A stretch of 64,000 nt of DNA from assembly GCF_009192765.1 (NCBI RefSeq), contig NZ_VOHQ01000018.1, positions 39,541 through 103,540 of the forward strand, written 5' to 3'. Below, piece after piece: positions 37,483 to 45,548 of this stretch; the stretch's first letter is position 1, and each line of letters opens with the position of its first letter. A model generated the notes under the pieces. That model did not search any database. It was not told where the DNA came from and was given only the letters and a program-made list of their open reading frames with translations. Origin of the DNA: Agriterribacter humi. GTDB lineage: Bacteria; Bacteroidota; Bacteroidia; Chitinophagales; Chitinophagaceae. The translations under genes were made by a program, and so were the position numbers.

Positions 37483-37764
37483 CATTATTATTTGAGTTAA
37501 TCTTTTGTAAGCGAACAATCTCTGCTCTCATATTTTTCTTTTACACCAGCGCACTGCTCAAGTTTTATTTGGTTTCTGTCTGCTATGAAAATATAAGAAA
37601 TGTAGATTTCGGATGCCGGGTGCAGACAAGATTCGTTTTACCAATTGGATAACCATATTCCTGGGGCTAAATAAAATGATTTGCCAAAGTGGTAGCTTTC
37701 AGTTTATTAATGCACCGGATGGTATTGCTGTAGAATAATTGTACTATATTAAACAAATTCTCGT

Positions 37765-38016
37765 ATGACAAATGATAAAATAGAAAAGTTCATTGAATGC
37801 AAACCGAAGAAGAATGTTAAGGTAAATATCCATTTTAAGCAGAGAGCTACGGTAAAAGGATTATTTATCCGTACGGATGATTATGAGGAACTGAAATCAA
37901 AAAATTTTTGGCGTATTGTGTCGGATTCGAAAGTAGAAGAATGGGAAAAAACAAAAGATAGCAGTCTGGCGCGTATATACAATGGCGCCGAATTTACCCG
38001 CCTGAGTGATAATTGA
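37765..38016 (+). CDS. Conserved small protein of unknown function
   Basis: The 83-residue product starts MTNDKIEKFIEC and continues with a predicted strand-turn-strand segment (VKVNIHFKQRATVKGLFIR), an acidic helix (DDYEELKSKNFWRIV) and a C-terminal segment LARIYNGAEFTRL. I recall similar short proteins in Chitinophagaceae but no established function; the strand pattern faintly resembles the first half of an Sm/Hfq domain, without enough evidence to claim it. It has no signal peptide or membrane helix, so it should be cytoplasmic. Confidence 0.7.
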   Translation: MTNDKIEKFIECKPKKNVKVNIHFKQRATVKGLFIRTDDYEELKSKNFWRIVSDSKVEEWEKTKDSSLARIYNGAEFTRLSDN

Positions 38017-38095
38017 AAAGCAGTTGTGCCTCACTATTGGTTGCGGAAAATGATTTAACGTTCAACAGTTAATAAAATGAAAAAATAATATTTGT

Positions 38096-38446
38096 ATGTT
38101 CACACAAACATGGAAAAAATATCTCCCGGTTATCGTTATCCTTTTAAAACGCTCTGCCGGTTCGGAGCAAAAGCTGAGTATGAACCATACAGATTTTGAA
38201 AGGGCAACCGGTGGACGTAAAATCAAATTCAGCTTTACACAGCTCCAGCTCAACAAAGGGCGAATCAATTCTGAAATAAAGCAGGCTGCCGTTGCTAAAG
38301 AACTGGCCGATCTGTTGCGGGAAGATGCAGTGACCAAAAAGTTAATTGCAGGTCAGTATCTTGAATTTTCGCTGAGCAACGATTTTCAACTGAGCATTAA
38401 AAACAATACTCCCCTCGCTGAAGCAACTGTTGAAGCTGAGTCGTAA
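38096..38446 (+). CDS. Conserved hypothetical protein
   Basis: The 116 residues begin MFTQTWKKYLPVIVILLKRS, which could be a helix but is too charged for a signal peptide. The remainder is predicted alpha/beta (FERATGGRKIKFSFTQLQLN, AAVAKELADLLREDAVTKKL). I do not recognise a named domain. Its start follows the small gene at 37765 by 79 bases on the same strand, so the two may be co-transcribed. The composition is like its neighbours, with no sign of recent transfer. Confidence 0.7.
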   Translation: MFTQTWKKYLPVIVILLKRSAGSEQKLSMNHTDFERATGGRKIKFSFTQLQLNKGRINSEIKQAAVAKELADLLREDAVTKKLIAGQYLEFSLSNDFQLSIKNNTPLAEATVEAES

Positions 38447-38658
38447 TAAACTATCCAGGTAAAATTCCGGGCGTTGGATATATTGCTCCAACTGTCTTCT
38501 TCCACTGTATGTAGCTACATTAACAACCTCTTCCGCTTTTATTTAAGTCTCTTAATATGAATGCCCGCAATGCGGCGGTTACCTGTGATCGCCCCATATT
38601 CCTATAAAGCAATATCCAGAAGTTCATAAGGATGGTATCAACTTTACTTATACAAACT

Positions 38659-38666
38659 TAGCTTTG
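38659..38666 (+). promoter_or_regulatory. -7 promoter element ahead of the SDR gene
   Basis: TAGCTTTG lies 25 bases before the ATG at 38692 and fits TAnnTTTG. The gap upstream (38447-38691) holds no gene. Confidence 0.5.
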
Positions 38667-38691
38667 CAGCAATATTTTAAAAAAAACCTTT

Positions 38692-39456
38692 ATGTCATCT
38701 AAATCGAAAATTGCACTGGTAACAGGCGGAAGCCGTGGATTGGGAAAAGATATGGCATTAAGCATAGCCAAAAAAGGGATAGACGTCATTCTTACCTACA
38801 GAACAAATAAAGAAGAAGCGGAAGATACCGTACGCCAGATAGAAAGCGGCGGACAAAAAGCCTCATCACTTGCATTAGATATGAACCGGTTTTCTTCGCT
38901 TGATCAGTTTGTAAAAGAAGTGATCCATATACTCGGGACAAAATGGAATACGAACAACTTTGATTTTTTGGTAAACAATGCCGGTATGGGCGCCACTGTT
39001 CCCTTTTTAGAGGTAACAGAAGAACTGTTCACTGAATTTCTGAATGTACATTTCAAAGGCATTTATTTTCTTACACAAAAACTTGTGCCCTTAATAAATG
39101 AAAATGGCCGAATTATTAATATTTCTACCGGTACTACCCGGTTTTCCAATCCGGGCTATTCCGTTTATGCATCCATGAAAGGCGCAATAGAAGTTTTTAC
39201 CAAATACCTTGCAAAAGAATTAGGAACAAAAGGTATTGGTGCAAATGTGGTAGCGCCCGGGCCCATTGAAACAGATTTCAACAGTGGGGCTATCCGCGGC
39301 AATCCTCAAATGAAAGAAAGGCTGAGCAGCCTGTCGCCATTGAACCGTGTGGGTGCTGCAAATGATATAGGCGGTGTGGTAGCTTTTCTTTGTACGGAAG
39401 AGGCCCGGTGGATCAACGGGCAACGTATAGAAGTGAGTGGTGGTATCAATGTATAA
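38692..39456 (+). CDS. SDR family oxidoreductase (FabG-like)
   Basis: A 254-residue classical SDR: cofactor motif ALVTGGSRGLGKDMAL, NNAGMGATVPF, catalytic Ser/Thr region IINISTGTTRFSN, catalytic pair YSVYASMKGAIEVFTKYL and the C-terminal GQRIEVSGGINV typical of 3-oxoacyl-ACP-reductase-like enzymes. The GGSRG form favours NADPH. The real substrate is not identifiable. It has its own promoter box and is convergent with the endonuclease III gene. Confidence 0.93.
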   Translation: MSSKSKIALVTGGSRGLGKDMALSIAKKGIDVILTYRTNKEEAEDTVRQIESGGQKASSLALDMNRFSSLDQFVKEVIHILGTKWNTNNFDFLVNNAGMGATVPFLEVTEELFTEFLNVHFKGIYFLTQKLVPLINENGRIINISTGTTRFSNPGYSVYASMKGAIEVFTKYLAKELGTKGIGANVVAPGPIETDFNSGAIRGNPQMKERLSSLSPLNRVGAANDIGGVVAFLCTEEARWINGQRIEVSGGINV

Positions 39457-39630
39457 AAAGCGACCAGATAGAAAAATAAAAAGGTCGGCAGTTTATCTTA
39501 CCGGGGCATTTTCTAATTGCAGGTTAAGTTATTGAGTTTAGTATGACGTGAAGGCTTATTAACGCAGCGGTTTTCACTACGCCGTTTTTCAACCCGCAAT
39601 TAAAGCGGTGGAATAACAGAAAATAAAAAG

Positions 39631-40269
39631 TTACATCGTTGTTTGCCTGTGTGCTTTGTAGTACGCGCAAAAGGCTTTCATAAAACATATCTCGCATTTG
39701 GGTTGCGGTCTGCAAATCTCTCTGCCATGAAACGACATCGCCATACCCGCATCCCATTCTTTTTGTGGCAATACCGCCATCAGTTGTTTTTCAATTTTAT
39801 TTGCATCGGTTCCGGTGGCGATACCGAGTCGTGGAGCAACACGTACTACATGCAGATCCACAATTATGCCTTCTGCAGGTTGGCCTGATTCACGCAAAAT
39901 AACATTGGCCGATTTTCTGCCTATACCTTTTAAAGCAGTAAGACCTTCAAGGGTTGTTGGAATATTTTTATCGTCTTTAATCGTCTGCCCCATCTCCATC
40001 AGCCATTTTATTTTATTGCCGAAATTGCGCACCGATCCGATAAACGGCGTTAAGGTTTCGGGAGTGGCTTTTGAAAGCGCCCGCATATCAGGAAAAGATT
40101 CAAATAATTTGGGTGCGAGTTCATTAATATGCCTGTCGGAATCCTGTGCCGATAAAACCACCATTACCACCAGTTGGTAAACGTTTTCATAATTCAGCGG
40201 GTGTTTTTTGTTTTTATATTTTTTGATCAGCGGCTTAACGGCTTCGGCCCAGTTGATTGCGGCAGACAT
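39631..40269 (-). CDS. nth: Endonuclease III-like DNA glycosylase/AP lyase
   Basis: The helix-hairpin-helix motif LKGIGRKSANVIL carries the catalytic lysine (Lys119), and Asp138 in VDLHVVRV is the second catalytic residue, both at the E. coli Nth positions. The C-terminal Cys186, Cys192, Cys195 and Cys201 should bind a 4Fe-4S cluster; the first spacing is five residues where E. coli Nth has six. The second residue of VDLH replaces the usual Thr. It removes oxidized pyrimidines and nicks the DNA. It could be an Nth paralogue, so the symbol is tentative. Confidence 0.9.
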   Translation of the reverse strand: MSAAINWAEAVKPLIKKYKNKKHPLNYENVYQLVVMVVLSAQDSDRHINELAPKLFESFPDMRALSKATPETLTPFIGSVRNFGNKIKWLMEMGQTIKDDKNIPTTLEGLTALKGIGRKSANVILRESGQPAEGIIVDLHVVRVAPRLGIATGTDANKIEKQLMAVLPQKEWDAGMAMSFHGREICRPQPKCEICFMKAFCAYYKAHRQTTM

Positions 40270-40516
40270 AGTAAAAGTTTAGAGGGTAAATCTACTTAAA
40301 ATACAGGAAAGGAAATACAAGTAATGAAAACAATAGGTAGCAGCATTATTATCCTGTGTTTGAGTTTATTTAAGTGGGAAAAGTTCCGGACAATTAAAGG
40401 AGACATAAAATACATATCTGTTTAGAAGGAAATTGTATCTTTTAATAGGGTGGATGGTAGTGAAAAATTGTAATTTAAATTAAAACCCGACATTTGCCTT
40501 CCAAAATATTATAGTG

Positions 40517-41518
40517 ATGAATGAAATCTTGCAAAGGGAAGCGGCAATAACACTGGTAAAAGATACTTTCAGCCGGTTTCTTTGTGATTATTTACACCTG
40601 ACAAAAGTGTCGTCTCCACTTATTGTGTTAGATGGAACGGGGTTGAATGATGACCTGAATGGTATTGAGCGACCTGTTTCATTTCCTGTCAAATCTTTGA
40701 ATGAACAACGCGCTGTGGTTGTTCACTCTTTGGCCAAATGGAAACGTGTTCGGTTAAAAGAGCTGAATGTAGATACCGGCAGGGGTATTCTTACTGATAT
40801 GCGTGCGCTTCGACCGGATGAAGATTACAGTCCTATACATTCTATTTATGTTGACCAGTGGGACTGGGAAAAACATATTGATGTTACCGACAGAACTTTG
40901 TCATACCTGAAAAAAACGGTAAGTTCTATATTTAATGCTTTAAAAGAAACAGAACAGGTTGTATCTCAGTATTACCCGGATATGCTGCCTCAACTTCCGG
41001 AAAAGATACATTTTATTCATTCTGAAGATCTGTTACAACGCTTTCCCGGCCTTTCGCCCAAAGAAAGGGAAAACGCTGTCGCAAAAAAATTCGGAGCAGT
41101 ATTTATTATAGGTATTGGCAACAAACTGTCACATGGTAATCCTCATGATGGTCGTGCAGCAGACTATGACGACTGGAGCACTGAAAATGAAGAAGGACAC
41201 AAAGGTTTAAATGGAGATATCATTGTATGGCATCCTGTTTTACAGTCGGCATTTGAACTTTCTTCTATGGGCATTCGTGTAGATAAAAATGCATTGATCA
41301 GGCAGTTAAAAGAAAAAAATTGTGAACAAAAATCAACCCTACCTTTTCATAGCAGTTTACTAACCGGCAAGTTGCCCGAAAGCATTGGCGGAGGTATTGG
41401 CCAATCAAGATTGTGCATGTATTTATTAAGAAAATCGCATATTGGGGAAGTGCAGGTCAGCATATGGCCTTCAGAAGAAAAGAAAAAGATGTGCGGGAAG
41501 GGAATTGTTTTGTTGTAA
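40517..41518 (+). CDS. asnA: Aspartate-ammonia ligase (asparagine synthetase A)
   Basis: The ATG at 40517 gives 333 residues; a GTG one codon earlier is not needed. The text follows E. coli AsnA closely: VVHSLAKWKR, MRALRPDED, SIYVDQWDWEK, DYDDWSTENEEGHKGLNGDI, FELSSMGIRVD and IGGGIGQSRLCMYLL. These form the class II aminoacyl-tRNA-synthetase-like active site that binds ATP and aspartate. It makes asparagine from aspartate and ammonia via aspartyl-AMP. A complete, single gene upstream of the sugar dehydrogenase. Confidence 0.97.
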   Translation: MNEILQREAAITLVKDTFSRFLCDYLHLTKVSSPLIVLDGTGLNDDLNGIERPVSFPVKSLNEQRAVVVHSLAKWKRVRLKELNVDTGRGILTDMRALRPDEDYSPIHSIYVDQWDWEKHIDVTDRTLSYLKKTVSSIFNALKETEQVVSQYYPDMLPQLPEKIHFIHSEDLLQRFPGLSPKERENAVAKKFGAVFIIGIGNKLSHGNPHDGRAADYDDWSTENEEGHKGLNGDIIVWHPVLQSAFELSSMGIRVDKNALIRQLKEKNCEQKSTLPFHSSLLTGKLPESIGGGIGQSRLCMYLLRKSHIGEVQVSIWPSEEKKKMCGKGIVLL

Positions 41519-41590
41519 TGATTATTAAACAGACAATATAAAACCGGCACTTTGATTATATTTACATCTTACAAAACCAAAGACAATTTT

Positions 41591-42835
41591 ATGCAAATGA
41601 AAACCTTCGCATGTTTTTCAATTATTGCTGCTGCCATTTCGCTTTACGGATGTGCGGGCAATAACTCATCTGCCGATACTGCCAGCGCTCCCGCCGCCGA
41701 TTCTACGGTGATTCCGCCGGTTGAAACCAACGCTCCTAATGTGGATTACAAGCCCGCCTTTGAGGGACAAACCAGAGTTAATGGAGTAAAAACCACCACA
41801 CCTTATAAAGTAGAAAAGATAGCCGAAAATCTGGGCAGGCCCTGGGCAATTGTTCCTATGCCCGACGGCCGGTTATTGGTAACAGAAAAGTCGGGTTACA
41901 TGGAGATCCACAGTGCCGATGGTGCATTGGTTAAAAAAATTACCGGTTTCCCCGCAGTGGACGATGGCGGCCAAGGTGGTATGCTTGATGTAGCATTTGA
42001 TCCGGAGTTTGCACAAAATAAAACGATCTATTGGTCATTCTCTGAAAAAAAGGGTAAAGGAAATTTAATGGCGGTAGCCAAAGGGCAAATCTCTGCCGAT
42101 GAAGCTACTGTTCAAAACCCCACTGTTATTTTCCGCGCCACACCGGCGTTGGAGAGCAAAAATCATTTTGGTTCCCGCCTGGTATTTGATAAAGATGGCA
42201 ACTTGTTTGTAAGCACAGGTGAAAGATCAATACTGGAAGGACGGAAGCAGGCGCAATGGCTGAACTCTGGTCTTGGAAAGATATTTAAGATCACCAAAGA
42301 AGGTAAACCTGCTACGGGCAATCCTTTCATTAACCAGAAAGATGCCATGCCGGAAATTTATGCATATGGCATACGCAATGCACAAAGTCTTGACCTTAAC
42401 CCGGTAACCGGGGATTTATGGGAGGCTGAATTCGGTCCGCGCGGTGGCGATGAACTGAATCGCATTCAGGCAGGTAAGAATTACGGCTGGCCTACTATTA
42501 CCTATGGAATAGAGTATGATGGCAGAAAGATTGGTGATTCCATTCAGCAAAAAGAAGGGATGGAACAACCTGTTTATTACTGGGATCCGGTAATTGCACC
42601 CAGTGGTATGGTATTCTATACAGGTGATGCGATCCCGGAATGGAAAAATAACCTGTTCATAGGAGGATTGGCCAGCATGCATATTATACGGCTGGTAATT
42701 GAGAATAATAAAGTGGTTGGAGAAGAAAGGTTACTGGCGGATAAGAAAGAAAGGTTTCGGGATGTGGCCCAAAACAATGGCATACTATACGCGGTTACCG
42801 ATGGCGGAAGTATGTACAGGATCAGCAAACAGTAG
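41591..42835 (+). CDS. PQQ-dependent sugar dehydrogenase (soluble aldose/sorbosone type) lipoprotein
   Basis: The ATG at 41591 (or 41597) gives a signal peptide with lipobox LYGC and a Ser/Ala-rich linker. The beta-propeller of the GSDH family (PF07995) follows: LGRPWAIVPMPDGRLLVTEK, GGQGGMLDVAFDPEF, HFGSRLVFDKDGNLFVSTGE, IYAYGIRNAQSLDLNP and EFGPRGGDELN. These hold the PQQ and calcium site. It oxidizes a sugar at the outer face of the inner or outer membrane and needs PQQ from another source. A perfect terminator lies 25 bases after the stop. Confidence 0.92.
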   Translation: MQMKTFACFSIIAAAISLYGCAGNNSSADTASAPAADSTVIPPVETNAPNVDYKPAFEGQTRVNGVKTTTPYKVEKIAENLGRPWAIVPMPDGRLLVTEKSGYMEIHSADGALVKKITGFPAVDDGGQGGMLDVAFDPEFAQNKTIYWSFSEKKGKGNLMAVAKGQISADEATVQNPTVIFRATPALESKNHFGSRLVFDKDGNLFVSTGERSILEGRKQAQWLNSGLGKIFKITKEGKPATGNPFINQKDAMPEIYAYGIRNAQSLDLNPVTGDLWEAEFGPRGGDELNRIQAGKNYGWPTITYGIEYDGRKIGDSIQQKEGMEQPVYYWDPVIAPSGMVFYTGDAIPEWKNNLFIGGLASMHIIRLVIENNKVVGEERLLADKKERFRDVAQNNGILYAVTDGGSMYRISKQ

Positions 42836-42854
42836 AACTGCAAAGCAATTGAAT

Positions 42855-42890
42855 AAAAAATCCCCGGTAGCAGGCTACCGGGGATTTTTT
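42855..42890. terminator. Perfect bidirectional intrinsic terminator
   Basis: TCCCCGGTAG (42861-42870) pairs with CTACCGGGGA (42875-42884) around a CAGG loop, with an A run before it and a T run after it. It ends the sugar dehydrogenase transcript. Confidence 0.95.
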
Positions 42891-42941
42891 TATAGGGATA
42901 TGCATAATGCTCTGCATGAGATAAGAGGGTTTGGTTCAACA

Positions 42942-43045
42942 GGTGCCACATCTCTCGTTTTGATACTTCAAAGGCGGAGGGCACTTAGCCACTCTCCGGG
43001 GTGGAAAGGGGATTGCCTGCTTACCGGCAGGCAGGGGTGAGTTAA
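42942..43045. repeat. Bacteroidota-style intergenic repeat with GCAGGC palindrome
   Basis: The stretch contains CTCTCCGGGGTGGAAAGGGG and then GCCTGC (43015-43020) pairing with GCAGGC (43027-43032), followed by GGCAGGGGTGAGTT. From general knowledge of Bacteroidota genomes this pattern (ACTCACCCC ... GCAGGC palindrome ... CCCCTTTCC) looks like a common dispersed intergenic element. A related palindrome is found at 58610-58630 in a gene. Confidence 0.5.
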
Positions 43046-43127
43046 AACAAGGCTGGTAAATGCTTTTGTCATTTTTCCCAAACAACAATGCCCCAACCAT
43101 AAACTCCCAAACTATAAACTATAAAAC

Positions 43128-44111
43128 TTATTTAGCCGGGGTTAAAACAATATTCCTGTATTCAATGGGTCCATGATCACCCTGGATGTATATGGGTCCC
43201 GGTTCTCCCTCATTGCTGTTTAACGCGCCACCGGTAATACCGGGTATTGCCTGGTTACAAATTACTGTTTTACCGTTCAGTACAACCGTAATCATTCTGC
43301 CTGTCAGGGTTATATCATAAGCCTGCCATTCACCCGCATTTTTAGCCGCCATCTCGCTCGGGGTGAGAAATCCGTATACTGCTCCAAGCAGATCTTTTTG
43401 CGGCTGTTTTCCTTTGCTGTCTTCTATCTGTACTTCATAGCGGCCACGCAGGTAAATGCCACTGTTACTGCCGCTGGGACAACGAAATTCAATATGGAGT
43501 TTAAAATCCGTAAACGTTTTATCCGTGATCAGGTTGGCGCCCGATTTCGGACTTGTTAATACCCCGGAAATAACCTTCCATTGATTTTCACCCAGCGCTT
43601 TCCAACCCGTAAGGTCTTTGCCATTAAACAGCTTCAGCGGAGTTCCCCAAACCGGCGCCTTTTCTCTTATCAATAACGGGGCTCTGCGGGCAGTCCAGTT
43701 ATATGTTTTGCCATTGGCAGCCGTCATGGTGCCTGCTAATACCTCACCCTGGAGGGTTCCTTCAAAAGAGAGGTCATTATCCTCTTCTTCCCACTGCGGC
43801 GGTAAGCTGAAACTTATTTTTCCATCGGCAAAATGAATAAGGGAAACAGGACGGGCACTACCGGTAATTCCCACATACTGTCCTACCAGCCTCTTATGAC
43901 CCGAATGGATCACTTCGAGCCAGGCCGGGAACTTTTTCCCACCATCCTCAATCGTAATATCCCAGCGCCCTTCAATGGCCGGGTCAGCGGGTTTTCCGGA
44001 AGAAATTATACCTGCTTTAGCTGATACAGATGCTAATGACAAGATGAAAACAACTGGTATTAACATGCGTCTTGTGATATGCTTCATATAGATTACTGAT
44101 ATTTTTTTCAT
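43128..44111 (-). CDS. DUF1080 (3-keto-disaccharide hydrolase-like) secreted protein
   Basis: A signal peptide (starts at 44111 or 44087) ends near AKA. An N-terminal strand-rich domain of about 100 residues (EGRWDITIEDGGKKFPAWLE) is joined to a C-terminal concanavalin-like DUF1080 domain (PF06439): PLKLFNGKDLTGWKALG, GVLTSPKSGANLITD, FRCPSGSNSGIYLRGRYEVQ and PIYIQGDHGPIEYRNI. Members are implicated in hydrolysis of 3-keto-glycosides. It is a single gene facing a terminator and a repeat. Confidence 0.9.
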   Translation of the reverse strand: MKKISVIYMKHITRRMLIPVVFILSLASVSAKAGIISSGKPADPAIEGRWDITIEDGGKKFPAWLEVIHSGHKRLVGQYVGITGSARPVSLIHFADGKISFSLPPQWEEEDNDLSFEGTLQGEVLAGTMTAANGKTYNWTARRAPLLIREKAPVWGTPLKLFNGKDLTGWKALGENQWKVISGVLTSPKSGANLITDKTFTDFKLHIEFRCPSGSNSGIYLRGRYEVQIEDSKGKQPQKDLLGAVYGFLTPSEMAAKNAGEWQAYDITLTGRMITVVLNGKTVICNQAIPGITGGALNSNEGEPGPIYIQGDHGPIEYRNIVLTPAK

Positions 44112-44170
44112 CCGCTAATGTACTAAAGAAACAAATATGATGAAGATATGCTGCTGAAGAAGAGCAAAGG

Positions 44171-45202
44171 TTAAGTTTTGGGTATGTGCACAGCAATACT
44201 TGTACCCTTCCCAATTTCACTATCAATAACCAGTACAGCATTTACTGAAACTGCCCGTTCACGCATCCTGATCAACCCCGGATCTTGCTTTATCTTTTCC
44301 TTATCGAACCCTTTACCATCATCAATGATTATAAGCCTGATGTGACCGGCTTCCTCTGTAATGCTGATTTTTACGGTGCTGGCCTGCGCATGATACATCA
44401 CATTACTAAGCGCTTCCTGGCAAATCCTGAAGAAGTCCATTTTAATTTCCCGGGTTAAACTTTCTTCATCGTATGCACTTTCAAACGAACAGGGTATCCC
44501 GTTTAAAATGGAAAACTCTTTACAATGCCATTTCAATGTTTCATTCAGCCCAAGATCGTCTAACATATGGGGACTAATGGAAAAAGAAATTCTACGTATT
44601 GTACTGATCAGCAGTTCGGATGCCGCCAATGCATGTTCTATCCTGCTTTTTGATGATAAAGACAGTTCCGCTTCCCTGATGTATATATCTTCCAGATCCA
44701 ATTTTACAACAGAAGCCAATTGAGCCAGTTCCTCATGCAATTCAACTGCAAGGTATTTTCTGTCTTCTTCTATACTGCTTTTAAAATGGGTAGCTAAACT
44801 TTTAAATTTTGCATACTTTTCTTCAAACTGCTTTTCGATTTGTTTTTTTTCAGTAATATCTTTTGCAATGGCAAATACAATTTCTTTATCCGGAAAATAG
44901 ATGGAAGTCCATGCCAGCCAAACAAAATTTCCCTGTTTGGTAATATACCTGTTCTGAAAATTAAGGAGCGCCTTTCCACTCAACAGGCTTATTCGTTCCT
45001 GGCGTGTAAATTCCCTGTCTTCCGGATGTATAAAAGACTCAATAGGGCGGGCATATAATTCCGCTTCCGAATAGCCAAGTGAATTAATAACAGCAGGATT
45101 TACCCTTTTTAAAAAACCATCCTTTCCTGCTATGCATACCAGATCAGGTGTCCTTTCAAAAAAAGTAAACATTTCATGTCCTGCGTTGGTTAAATGCGTC
45201 AT
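44171..45202 (-). CDS. PAS-domain sensor histidine kinase (HisKA_3 type), orphan
   Basis: The 343-residue protein has no membrane helix. A PAS domain spans about 10-115 (FERTPDLVCIAGKDGFLKRV, IHPEDREFTRQE, WLAWTSIYFPDKEIVFAIAKDITEKK), then a coiled linker, a dimerization box with the phosphoacceptor His156 in VELHEELAQLA, and an ATPase domain (CQEALSNVMYHAQAST, IIIDDGKGFDKEK, GLIRMRERA). This is the NarX/LytS-like class that normally pairs with a LuxR-type regulator; none lies beside it. Stimulus unknown. Confidence 0.92.
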   Translation of the reverse strand: MTHLTNAGHEMFTFFERTPDLVCIAGKDGFLKRVNPAVINSLGYSEAELYARPIESFIHPEDREFTRQERISLLSGKALLNFQNRYITKQGNFVWLAWTSIYFPDKEIVFAIAKDITEKKQIEKQFEEKYAKFKSLATHFKSSIEEDRKYLAVELHEELAQLASVVKLDLEDIYIREAELSLSSKSRIEHALAASELLISTIRRISFSISPHMLDDLGLNETLKWHCKEFSILNGIPCSFESAYDEESLTREIKMDFFRICQEALSNVMYHAQASTVKISITEEAGHIRLIIIDDGKGFDKEKIKQDPGLIRMRERAVSVNAVLVIDSEIGKGTSIAVHIPKT

Positions 45203-45548
45203 AGTTTATGAAAGTCTGCCAATATTCTTTTGCGAAATTACCAATATGGTAACATCGTGTAAAATAACTCAGACGGAAGGTTCGAAAGAACCTGCTATTT
45301 TCTGAATATTCGTGGTAAAGTTAATGTTGTAAATCTGATACTTGCGGATACACTTATCAAAGGAGTACTATTTATCGGCTATAAATGCCGTTAAGATAAA
45401 AGTAGCTTCCTGCCTTTATACTATTAAATGATAAAATCTCGTTTTGATGATGAAAAACCAAGCAGGTGTTAAATATTATCCTGATCCCAATTATAAAATC
45501 ACAAAAGTCTTAAGTATTATTGCTTTTTATTTATTACACCCTACCCCC
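45203..45548. other. Divergent intergenic region with a GNRA-type hairpin
   Basis: Between the histidine kinase and a lipoprotein gene. AGGTTC (45278-45283) and GAACCT (45288-45293) enclose a GAAA tetraloop. No coding frame before the ATG at 45549 is convincing; a longer frame for the next gene would precede its signal peptide. Confidence 0.4.

Larger units (their letters stand above)
37302..37764. other. Intergenic region with stem-loop and strong -7 box but no clear gene
   Basis: This 463-base gap has a stem-loop at 37384-37434 and TATCTTTG at 37475-37482, the best -7 match of the window. A 41-residue plus-strand frame lies at 37613-37738 but shows no recognisable features. The 280 bases between the box and the next gene could be a long leader or a small RNA. 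Confidence 0.45.

Noticed and set aside
37613..37738. 41-residue plus-strand frame in a long gap.
   Set aside because: No signal, domain or coding-like composition; kept only as part of the leader/small RNA question.
43016..43035. CRISPR-like repeat.
   Set aside because: Only single or paired palindromes are present, with no regularly spaced array and no cas genes.
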